A stretch of DNA of 64,000 nucleotides from a bacterium (GTDB lineage: Bacteria; Zixibacteria; MSB-5A5; CAIYYT01). The position numbers and the translations under genes are program-made. The stretch lies in the NCBI GenBank assembly GCA_016708315.1, contig JADJGC010000024.1, positions 186,001 to 250,000 on the forward strand, read 5' to 3'. Each line of letters opens with the position of its first letter. Positions within the stretch are counted from its first letter, which is position 1. Of the stretch, positions 17,766 to 25,026 are shown piece after piece. The notes under the pieces were generated by a model, which was not told where the DNA came from, did not search any database, and was given only the letters and a program-made list of their open reading frames with translations.

Positions 17766-18908
17766 TTAGTTCGAATGCTTTGACCGCATTCCCGGAGGAG
17801 CAGTCTTGGCAGTGCGACCGTCATCGTGGCAGTCGTCGCACTTCGGATCGGCGTCGTATTTGTTGTCAGTATGACAGTCAGCGCATTCCATTTCGGAGTG
17901 AACTTCATCAAGGTGCAAGCCGGTCACGGCGTGTTTGAAGTTCGCCTGATTCCAACCCTTATGGCAACTCACGCACATTGAGTTGAGTTTGGAAATCTGC
18001 TTGCCGGTCGGATGACAGGCCCAGCAATCCAGTTGTTTATGGTATTGATTAAGCGGCCAACCGGTCTTGTTGTGTGAGAAGCCAGGGCGCTCCTTGGTAT
18101 CGTGACACTTGGCACAGGGATCGGCTTTGTGGCAATCATTACAGATTGCGTGCACCTGTTCTTGAGTCTTCTTGACCTTGCTGGTTTGTTCGATGTCATG
18201 ACAGTTGCCGCAGTTTTCCTTTTCATGGCAATCAACACAACGGAATCCAAAGAGGTCGATATGTTCCTTGTGCTGGAATGTTACGACTGGTGCGCTCGGG
18301 TATGGAGTCTGGTAGACCTTCTTTACCGGTTCGGTAATCACCGGGTGCGGTTTGCCGATGATGTCGGTCGGATCTTCGCCTGCGACACCCATTGCACCCT
18401 CGGCATTCGGGATATGGCACAACACGCATTTCGTGTCGTGACTCCATTCGCGGTGGCAAGACAAGCACTGACGATGGTATGCGCCCTTGAGGTTCGGTTT
18501 CTTGAGATCGGTAGATTCCGAAATTGGGCTATGGCAATCCGCACAGGGCGGAATGACGCCCTTGGGACTATAGTGGTGACAAGTCGCGCAGTCGGTGCCC
18601 ATTTGCGCCATCGAAGCGTGGACCTTGTGGTTGAAATGTACGGGCTGATAGAGATCTGACAATTGAGACAGGAGCATCGAATCAGGAGCTTCCTGCAATG
18701 CATGAGCACCCTGTTTGTGAACCATCTCAACGCGAGGGCAGGATTTCAAGCATGGGTCCTTCAGAGTAGGAACTTCACATGTATGGCAAGCTTTGCAGTC
18801 AGTTGTCGGCATTGGCGACGAGCTATTGCGTTGAGCTAACAACGGCAATGCTACTATGACGATGGTGATTGTGACCGCAATCGATATTAGTAAGCGACTT
18901 CTTTTCAT
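17766..18908 (-). CDS. Periplasmic multiheme cytochrome c with 13 CxxCH motifs
   Basis: This 380-residue protein has an uncleaved or cleaved N-terminal signal/anchor (LLISIAVTITIVIVALPLLA). I count 13 CxxCH heme-binding motifs and no CxxCK, so it is not a NrfA-type nitrite reductase. It also has an unusual N-terminal cysteine pattern, CHTC ... CLKSCPR, right after the first heme site. Many lone His residues (VHFNHKVH, FQHKEH, FKHAVT) could be distal heme ligands, as in class III/c7-type cytochromes. It is the last gene of an operon behind the Fe-S and HybB-like genes (16-bp gap, GAGGAAG ribosome site). The likely role is to accept electrons from the quinol-oxidising complex and pass them across the periplasm. 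Confidence 0.92.
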   Translation of the reverse strand: MKRSRLLISIAVTITIVIVALPLLAQRNSSSPMPTTDCKACHTCEVPTLKDPCLKSCPRVEMVHKQGAHALQEAPDSMLLSQLSDLYQPVHFNHKVHASMAQMGTDCATCHHYSPKGVIPPCADCHSPISESTDLKKPNLKGAYHRQCLSCHREWSHDTKCVLCHIPNAEGAMGVAGEDPTDIIGKPHPVITEPVKKVYQTPYPSAPVVTFQHKEHIDLFGFRCVDCHEKENCGNCHDIEQTSKVKKTQEQVHAICNDCHKADPCAKCHDTKERPGFSHNKTGWPLNQYHKQLDCWACHPTGKQISKLNSMCVSCHKGWNQANFKHAVTGLHLDEVHSEMECADCHTDNKYDADPKCDDCHDDGRTAKTAPPGMRSKHSN

Positions 18909-18924
18909 TTTATCTTCCTCTCCC

Positions 18925-20178
18925 CTACGCCGTTTTCACTGAGCTAATAGCTGCTTTTTCACCGCTGTGTTCACTGGGCGGAACAGCAATGACGGGCAGA
19001 TTGAGAACGATGAATCGGTAGACGAGTACAAGTGCACAAATCAGCCCGACAGTCACAAGAATCTCGAAGAGAGACGGGAAGTATGTTTTCTCGGGATAGA
19101 GCGGCGTATACGCCGTCAAGAATACATTGATACGATTGAGGGCGACGCCAAAGATGACGAGCGAAGCCGAGGTGAACAAGCCGGCGACAGAGTTTCGGAT
19201 CTTGCGCTGCGAGAGCAGGACAATCGGAGCAACAACGCCGAGCAGTATTTCAATGCCAAACATCAGCGACTCATAGGTGCCGGTGAAGACCAGCGGCCAT
19301 ACTTCACGAATGGTAAGATCGCCAATTTTGACGGCAAGATAGGCGCCGAGCAAGACTGGAGTGTAGGTGGCTATTGATGAGAGAATCTTGGTTTCCGGTT
19401 TGAGTTTGAAACTGCGCGAAGCCAGCAAGGATTCGAATATTACCATCGGGAAACCGACAGCGATCGCTGACATCAGAAACATCAGCGGCGAAATCGGCGA
19501 GTACCACAGCGGGTGCATCTTGGTCGGCGCTATTACCATCAAAGTTCCGAGCGATGATTGGTGAAGGCAGGAAAGAACGACGCCGGCGATGATGAACAAA
19601 GAGATGAAACGCCCGAGGAACTTATGACAGATGAGAAGCCAGGAGTCGAGCAGCTTGTTGAAGATTCTCAACGGTCCGGGAAGATTGACCTTGCCGCCAA
19701 ATCGTTCGGCGACGATCGGCAAGAATTCGATGTAGAGAACTGTTAGGTAGACCATAACGCACATACCGACCTCAAAGAGGACGGAGTTGCCTTGCCACAT
19801 GCTCGGAAGCATCGGATGCCAGACGTTGTAGTAGCGTCCGAGATCGGCAAGCAAGCCGATGACGACAAAGGTATAGCCGAGCAGAGCTGTTAACAAAGCC
19901 GGGCGAACGATAACGTGATAGCGCTCTTTATGGAAAATGTCTGCCAGCGCTGCGGTAGTGAACCCGCCGGCGGCCAGCGCCACACCAGAGGCGACATCGA
20001 TAGCGATCCAGATACCCCACGGGTATTGGTTGTCGAGATTGGTGGCGGCTCCAATACCGAAGATCAGGCGATATACATAAGCGAAGACGCCCATCCCGGC
20101 GATAGCGGCGACGATGGTAGTTCCCTTAGTGAAGAATGGGACCTTGGTAATAGGAGTCGGGATTTCATGAGCGGTCAT
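18925..20178 (-). CDS. HybB/NrfD-like quinol-oxidising membrane subunit
   Basis: This 417-residue, strongly hydrophobic protein has about ten transmembrane helices. The HybB-type signature HQSSLGTLMVIAP followed by HPLWYSPISPLMFLMSAIAVG is present, as are the YPWGIWI start and the PLRIFNKLLDSWLL loop. The family oxidises or reduces menaquinol in the membrane and passes electrons to a periplasmic Fe-S partner. The start is ATG 20178, chosen because AAGGAG precedes it by seven bases; it overlaps the end of the Fe-S gene by 14 bases. No hydrogenase or molybdopterin subunit is encoded here, so its partner is probably the 13-heme cytochrome. Confidence 0.93.
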   Translation of the reverse strand: MTAHEIPTPITKVPFFTKGTTIVAAIAGMGVFAYVYRLIFGIGAATNLDNQYPWGIWIAIDVASGVALAAGGFTTAALADIFHKERYHVIVRPALLTALLGYTFVVIGLLADLGRYYNVWHPMLPSMWQGNSVLFEVGMCVMVYLTVLYIEFLPIVAERFGGKVNLPGPLRIFNKLLDSWLLICHKFLGRFISLFIIAGVVLSCLHQSSLGTLMVIAPTKMHPLWYSPISPLMFLMSAIAVGFPMVIFESLLASRSFKLKPETKILSSIATYTPVLLGAYLAVKIGDLTIREVWPLVFTGTYESLMFGIEILLGVVAPIVLLSQRKIRNSVAGLFTSASLVIFGVALNRINVFLTAYTPLYPEKTYFPSLFEILVTVGLICALVLVYRFIVLNLPVIAVPPSEHSGEKAAISSVKTA

Positions 20179-21070
20179 CGTCTGACTCCTTGTCTTCCTT
20201 GTTCTCACGAAGTGAATGCATGATTAAGCCGAGCAGTCCATATAGTGCCAGCGGCGGAACAAATGATTTGAAGACTCCGTGCTGAATTGTCTCGGTGGTA
20301 TGTGGAATCGGGTCATTTGTAAGTTTCGGCAATTCGGTATTGATGAAGTCGGTGGAAGCGAGATACATCCAACTGGTGCCACCGATTTCGTTTTCGCCGT
20401 AAACGTGATTGTGATAGAGCTCAGGTTTTGCTTTGATGCGCTCATTGGCCAAGTTGATCAGTTGCTCGCGAGTGCCAAAGGTGAGGGCTTCATTGGGGCA
20501 AATACCGACGCAAGCCGGTTTACGGCCTTCTTCGAGACGTCCGAGGCAGAAGGTGCATTTCATCACGCGCGGTTTCAGGGCTTCTTGATACTCGTACGCG
20601 GGAATCTGGAACGGACAGGCTACCATGCAGTAGCGACAGCCGATACATTTCCAAGCATCATAGTCGACGGACCCCAGTTTGTTTTTCTTCAGGGCACCAA
20701 CAATACAAGCAGAGACGCACGCCGGATGATTACAGTGCATACACTGGACTTTCATCGTATATGGCTTGGCGTTTTTCGGATCCTTGAACTCGTTTACAAC
20801 CGTGTAAGCGTTATCAACCGGTCGACGATGGGTCTTGTAGACGGATTTGTCTTCAAAGGTCTGAATGTCGGTCGTTGAAAGTTTGTGTTCGTTGTTGCAG
20901 GCCCATTCGCATTTGCGACAACCGATACAGACGACGGTATCAACCAGAACACCATAAGTCTGGCTGCAATCGATCGGATAAGCATCGTCGCTTGCCTGAA
21001 GGCTTCCGCCGACGGAAGTAGCTGCTCCGACGGCTGCCATCTTGAAGAGGTCCCTACGTGTGAAACTCAT
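20165..21070 (-). CDS. HybA-like periplasmic ferredoxin subunit, four [4Fe-4S] sites, Tat signal
   Basis: This 301-residue protein has a twin-arginine signal (FTRRDLFKM). Four cysteine clusters follow: CIGCRKCEWAC, CMHCNHPACVSAC, CIGCRYCMVACPF and CTFC...CVGICP. A C-terminal membrane helix (SFVPPLALYGLLGLIMHSL) is present, as in HybA. It carries electrons between the HybB-like quinone subunit and the cytochrome at the periplasmic face. It is the first gene of the operon. AGGTGA lies just before the ATG, and a perfect TGTGA-N6-TCACA palindrome is centred about 60 bases upstream of the start codon. Confidence 0.94.
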   Translation of the reverse strand: MSFTRRDLFKMAAVGAATSVGGSLQASDDAYPIDCSQTYGVLVDTVVCIGCRKCEWACNNEHKLSTTDIQTFEDKSVYKTHRRPVDNAYTVVNEFKDPKNAKPYTMKVQCMHCNHPACVSACIVGALKKNKLGSVDYDAWKCIGCRYCMVACPFQIPAYEYQEALKPRVMKCTFCLGRLEEGRKPACVGICPNEALTFGTREQLINLANERIKAKPELYHNHVYGENEIGGTSWMYLASTDFINTELPKLTNDPIPHTTETIQHGVFKSFVPPLALYGLLGLIMHSLRENKEDKESDDDRS

Positions 21071-21121
21071 CTAAGATCACCTCTATTCTTCCCTATTCCT
21101 ATACGTCGAATCGAGAGAGAA

Positions 21122-21137
21122 TGTGAAACATTTCACA
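21122..21137 (-). promoter_or_regulatory. Crp/Fnr/HcpR-type palindrome upstream of the Fe-S gene
   Basis: TGTGAAACATTTCACA has both half-sites perfect (TGTGA-N6-TCACA). The flanks (A before, A after) also suit HcpR-type TTGTGA-N6-TCACAA sites in part. It is centred about 60 bases upstream of the start codon at 21070. Two more perfect sites precede the cytochrome cluster at 43 kb. Confidence 0.75.
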
Positions 21138-21185
21138 AGACTCGACGCAATTTCTCTCATATCCGCGAGTATTCATAACTATCTG

Positions 21186-21208
21186 CTTTAGGTTTGTCAA
21201 GCCTAAAG
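21186..21208. repeat. Inverted repeat in the operon promoter region
   Basis: CTTTAGG and CCTAAAG arms are separated by nine bases. It lies about 55 bases beyond the TGTGA palindrome. It could be a second operator or a hairpin; nothing in the window decides between them. Confidence 0.4.
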
Positions 21209-21379
21209 TAGACAATTTCTACTATTTATTGTGTCGACTTTACCCGCAATAGACTTAACTAAGTTTGTCGTCTTTTTTAAATGACTTCATTTTTCTCCCC
21301 TTTATGTTGGATGGACCTATCGATAATTGACGAGGGAATCAAGAGATTTCTTGCCACGATTCGTATACTCCCTTCTCTC

Positions 21380-21416
21380 CCAAAAACTAAGCGGCAGTCC
21401 CCGAGAGGACTGCCGC
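21380..21416 (-). terminator. Intrinsic terminator of the duplicated dockerin gene
   Basis: Perfect ten-base arms GCGGCAGTCC and GGACTGCCGC (21391-21416) enclose a six-base loop. On the minus strand they are followed by TTAGTTTTTGGG. The hairpin lies 33 bases after the stop codon of the 1,111-residue gene. Confidence 0.85.
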
Positions 21417-21449
21417 TGTAGGTGTTATCAGAGACCTACGAGAGGTTTC

Positions 21450-24400
21450 TTATGAACAAGAGGCTGGCGGGCAGAACGGAGCCGGGCCGCCACCGAAGAT
21501 GTGAGCAATGAGATACACAGCGTCAGAGATGCTGATTCCACCGCTACCATTGGCGTCACCAAGACACGGAAGAGCCGGTGCCGGGCCACCACCAAAGATG
21601 TGGGCGATAATGTAAACGGCATCAGAGATGCTATAACCGCCGCTGTTGTTGGCATCGCCACAGAGGCAGGAGCCAGCCGGAGGAGCGGTATTCAAATAGT
21701 TAGCCTGCCAGAGAGCGGTCCAGCAAAGCAACCAGTTGTCGTTTGAATTGAAGGCGCCAGCATACGGAGCAGACGCGAACCAGCTGTTTTCAGCCGGAGC
21801 ATCTTTGAGTCCGATCGAGAAGGCCGGACTAGCGGCAGACGGTCTCGGATCGAGAGCGTTCTGGCCAGCGAAGCGGCTGCGAGCGCGATCATTGCCCGTG
21901 AAGAGCGGCTCATCAATTACGTTGTCCCAACGTCCGCCCGGTACGGAGGCAATGGCGCCACCTGCAAGCGGATAGTCGGTGAACAGACGCTGTTCGGTCC
22001 AAGTTTGAGCACTGGCAACAAGCGCCGGAGTGATCGCCGCTGAGTTGACTGCGCACCAGATGGTTCCGAAGATATCGAAGTCAGCCACGGCGTAAGCCGG
22101 GTTGACGTTGGAGTATCCACCGACCCAGTTCGGGTTGGTGAAGGCACCGGTCAAGCAGCGGCTATGGTATTCGGCATCAATCTGGCCGCCGAGGATCGTG
22201 CAATCCGGAAGCGGAGCCAGGCTGAATGACGGGCCGGACTGGTCTTCGATGAAGACGCCGTTGCGCGGCCATTCGTAGAAGATCGAATTGCGGATATGTC
22301 CACCGGTGTTTTCCTTCGCATGAATGGCAGCATTCTGATTCGAAGGAGCGGCAGCAAGGACCTCGCCGCGACCGAATGCGGTCACGTTGTAGACGGTCGG
22401 ACGAGCATAAGGCTGGGTATCAGCGTTGGCATCGTCGCCATCGATTTCGAAGGCGCGGTCGCCGTTGGTCGAATCGTAAATCGCGAACAGGAATTGGAGA
22501 TTACCAGTGTAGCCCTGATCCCAATCGAAGGCATCGTCGTCATTGAAAGCAGAGACAAGATAGCGGCAGTTCACAGTACCGCCGAACCATTCGAAACCGT
22601 CGTCAAGATTAGCAAATACTTCGATGTGATCGATGGCAGTACCGTTGCCGACGCCGCCCATGGTCAGACCATTGATTTCGTTGGCAGCACCGATGACTGA
22701 TCCACCGTGCTTAAGCTGAACCCACTGGATCACGCCAGAATTGTCGAAAGCGTTGCAGCCGCCATACTGAGTAAGCGGGGATGCCGTGAGGCCTTCGATA
22801 AAGTTAGTGGCGCAGATTTCCGGGGCGGTGACGGTGCCGTTGATCGGAGCGTTACCAAGTACGATGAGCGAACCCCAGAGGCCACGGTCAGAGCGACCAA
22901 GGTCGTTCGGATCGTTGACATCGTCGGTTTGCGCAGTGAAAATGATCGGGCAGCAGGAATCGCCAAGAGCAAAGATCTGGGCGTTGCGCGTGATGACCAA
23001 GCTGGAAACTGATCCGGGCGGAAGGCCGGTGACACCCTTGACGATGGTGCCCTGCTCAATCGTCAGACGAGCGGAGTCGGTGACGAAGGTTGGACCCTGG
23101 AGGATGTAAACATTGTCGTTAGTCCAGTTAGTATTCGCGGTGATATTACCAATCGCAACGTTCACGATAGTCTTACCGGTTTCGTCGAAGCAAGTGGTCG
23201 TGCGAGGAGCACAATTGAAGTAATTAGCTTCCCAAAGTGCTGTCCATTCGCAGGCCCAGTTGGTGGTAGCATCAAAGGCGCCTGCATATGGTGCGGGCGA
23301 GAAGAAAGCATCTTCTGCCGGAGCATCGGTACGCGGCTCAGTGAAAGCCGGGCTATTCAATGCCGGGCGCGGATCAAGAGCGTTTTGACCGGCAAAGCGG
23401 GCGCGGCTCAGATCCATACCGAAGAAGAGCGGATTGTCAATTATGTTGTTCCAGCTCTGGCCAGTCAAGGTCGCGGCAAGAGTCGGATAATCGGTGAAGA
23501 GACGCTTCTCGGTGAACGACTGGTTGGAAGAGAGTTCGTTCGGAAGAGTCTTGGCGTTGCGGCCAATGTTCCACCAGATGGTTCCATAGATTGTGAGGTC
23601 GGATCCGGTTCCAGCGCTGCCGGCATAGGTCGGATTTGCGTAAGCCGGAGCTGCCGGAGTGAAATTGGTATTGTACGAACCGGTGAAGCAACGGCTACGG
23701 TATTCGCAGTCTTTTTGCGTCAGGATCGAGCAGTCGGGATAGTTCAAGCTGAATGACGGCGACGACTGATCTTCCATGAAAGCGCCGTTACGCGGCCAGT
23801 CAATGATGATCGAGTTGCGAATATGGCCGCCGGAGTTTTCCTTGAAATGGAATGCAGCGTTGGCATTTGACGGGGCTGTCGGAAGCTGTCCGCGACCGAT
23901 TGAAGTCACGTTGTAGACAACGGGGCGAGCCGTCGGGTCAGTGTCAGCGTTGGCATCGTCGCCATCGGATTCAAACAAACGGTCGCCGTTGGTGGAATCC
24001 TTAATGGCGAACAGGAACTGAAGCTTTCCGTGGTAGCCTTGATCCCAATCGAAATCGTCGTCGTCGTTGAAGGCGGAGATGAGGTACTTGGCGTTGACAT
24101 TGCCGCCGAAGAATTCAAAACCGTCGTCAAGGTTGGCGAAGACTTCGACGTATTCAACGGTCGTGCCAGAACCAACGCCACCAAGGGTGAGACCGTTGAT
24201 TTCGTTGGCAGCACCGATGATTGAACCACCGTGCTTAAACTGGTTGTAGCGAATGATACCGGAATTATCGGTCGGATCGCAGCCACCGTAGGTCGTCTTG
24301 GCCGAAGGCGGAAGACCTTCGATAAAGTTGGTCGGGCAGATTTCCGGAGCGGTGACCGTTCCGTTAATCGGCGCCTTGCCAAGGACGATGAGCGAGCCCC

Positions 24401-24785
24401 AGAGACCGCGGTCTGAGCGACCAAGATCGTTCGGGTCGGAGACATCGTCGGTACAAGCCGTCCAGATGATCGGGTCTTGCGCAGTACCGTTGGCGATGAT
24501 GGTTGCACCGCGCTCGACGATAAGCGACGCTACGGCACCCGGAGCGAGACCGGTGATACCTTTAATGATGGTACCCGGTTGGATAGTCAACGTAACGCCA
24601 GAGATGACATAAGTCGGTCCCTGGAGAACGTAGACGTTGTTGCTGGTCCAATTCGTGTTGACGGCGATATCGCCGATCGGCACGAAGACAAGAGTCTTGC
24701 CCGGCTCGTTCGTACACTGTCCGAACGCGTAGGACGCAGACATCAGCAACATCAAGATTACTGACAATAAGAATTTACGATGCAC
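21450..24785 (-). CDS. Secreted protein with two ~515-residue repeats and C-terminal dockerin-like repeats
   Basis: This 1,111-residue protein has a signal peptide (LLSVILMLLMSASYAFG). Two long internal repeats start near residues 23 and 525. Each opens with GKT(L/I)V.V.IG(D/N)I..NTNW, then LTI(Q/E)(P/Q)GTI(I/V)KG(I/V)TGL, DPNDLGRSDRGLWGSLIVLG, LDDGFE(F/W)FGG and FDWDQGY. The turns suggest a beta-helix-like fold. Two dockerin-like Ca sites (GDANNSGGYSISD, GDANGSGGISISD) close the protein. The start is GTG, fixed by AGGAGG six bases upstream. It lies downstream of a TonB-dependent receptor on the same strand, so it may be a surface ligand-binding partner. The substrate is unknown. Confidence 0.8.
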   Translation of the reverse strand: MHRKFLLSVILMLLMSASYAFGQCTNEPGKTLVFVPIGDIAVNTNWTSNNVYVLQGPTYVISGVTLTIQPGTIIKGITGLAPGAVASLIVERGATIIANGTAQDPIIWTACTDDVSDPNDLGRSDRGLWGSLIVLGKAPINGTVTAPEICPTNFIEGLPPSAKTTYGGCDPTDNSGIIRYNQFKHGGSIIGAANEINGLTLGGVGSGTTVEYVEVFANLDDGFEFFGGNVNAKYLISAFNDDDDFDWDQGYHGKLQFLFAIKDSTNGDRLFESDGDDANADTDPTARPVVYNVTSIGRGQLPTAPSNANAAFHFKENSGGHIRNSIIIDWPRNGAFMEDQSSPSFSLNYPDCSILTQKDCEYRSRCFTGSYNTNFTPAAPAYANPTYAGSAGTGSDLTIYGTIWWNIGRNAKTLPNELSSNQSFTEKRLFTDYPTLAATLTGQSWNNIIDNPLFFGMDLSRARFAGQNALDPRPALNSPAFTEPRTDAPAEDAFFSPAPYAGAFDATTNWACEWTALWEANYFNCAPRTTTCFDETGKTIVNVAIGNITANTNWTNDNVYILQGPTFVTDSARLTIEQGTIVKGVTGLPPGSVSSLVITRNAQIFALGDSCCPIIFTAQTDDVNDPNDLGRSDRGLWGSLIVLGNAPINGTVTAPEICATNFIEGLTASPLTQYGGCNAFDNSGVIQWVQLKHGGSVIGAANEINGLTMGGVGNGTAIDHIEVFANLDDGFEWFGGTVNCRYLVSAFNDDDAFDWDQGYTGNLQFLFAIYDSTNGDRAFEIDGDDANADTQPYARPTVYNVTAFGRGEVLAAAPSNQNAAIHAKENTGGHIRNSIFYEWPRNGVFIEDQSGPSFSLAPLPDCTILGGQIDAEYHSRCLTGAFTNPNWVGGYSNVNPAYAVADFDIFGTIWCAVNSAAITPALVASAQTWTEQRLFTDYPLAGGAIASVPGGRWDNVIDEPLFTGNDRARSRFAGQNALDPRPSAASPAFSIGLKDAPAENSWFASAPYAGAFNSNDNWLLCWTALWQANYLNTAPPAGSCLCGDANNSGGYSISDAVYIIAHIFGGGPAPALPCLGDANGSGGISISDAVYLIAHIFGGGPAPFCPPASCS

Positions 24786-25026
24786 TGGTTACCTCCTGTG
24801 GTAGTTGTGCACAAAGGTTTTGGTTCTTGTTTTGTGGTAAGTAAAGAGATGTGATGCGATGCCTGCGGCATCGGAAGTTTTGCCTGCCTCCCACACGACA
24901 ACCTGAGAGAGAAAACGGGAAGCGGAAAGGTGCTTCGAAGTATGTAAAACGTTCAACCATGACCTTCGTAAATTCGTCCGTGAAAGTTAGTATCCGATAA
25001 GGGAACTATTAATTCTCACCTATTGA

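Larger units (their letters stand above)
21071..21379. other. Promoter region of the HybA/HybB/cytochrome operon
   Basis: This AT-rich stretch has no credible gene. It holds the TGTGA-N6-TCACA palindrome (21122-21137), an inverted repeat at 21186-21208 and, on the minus strand, a TATAGG hexamer near 21097-21102 that could be a -10. If so, the palindrome would sit at about -40, a position usual for a Crp/Fnr-type activator. Confidence 0.5.

Noticed and set aside
17766..18908. Nitrite reductase (NrfA) or octaheme reductase
   Set aside because: No CxxCK active-site heme motif is present in this or any other cytochrome in the window, and the catalytic Tyr/Lys/His set is absent.
18102..20878. Plus-strand open frames across the HybA/HybB/cytochrome operon
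   Set aside because: They are antisense to genes with clear heme, Fe-S and membrane motifs and have no family signatures of their own.
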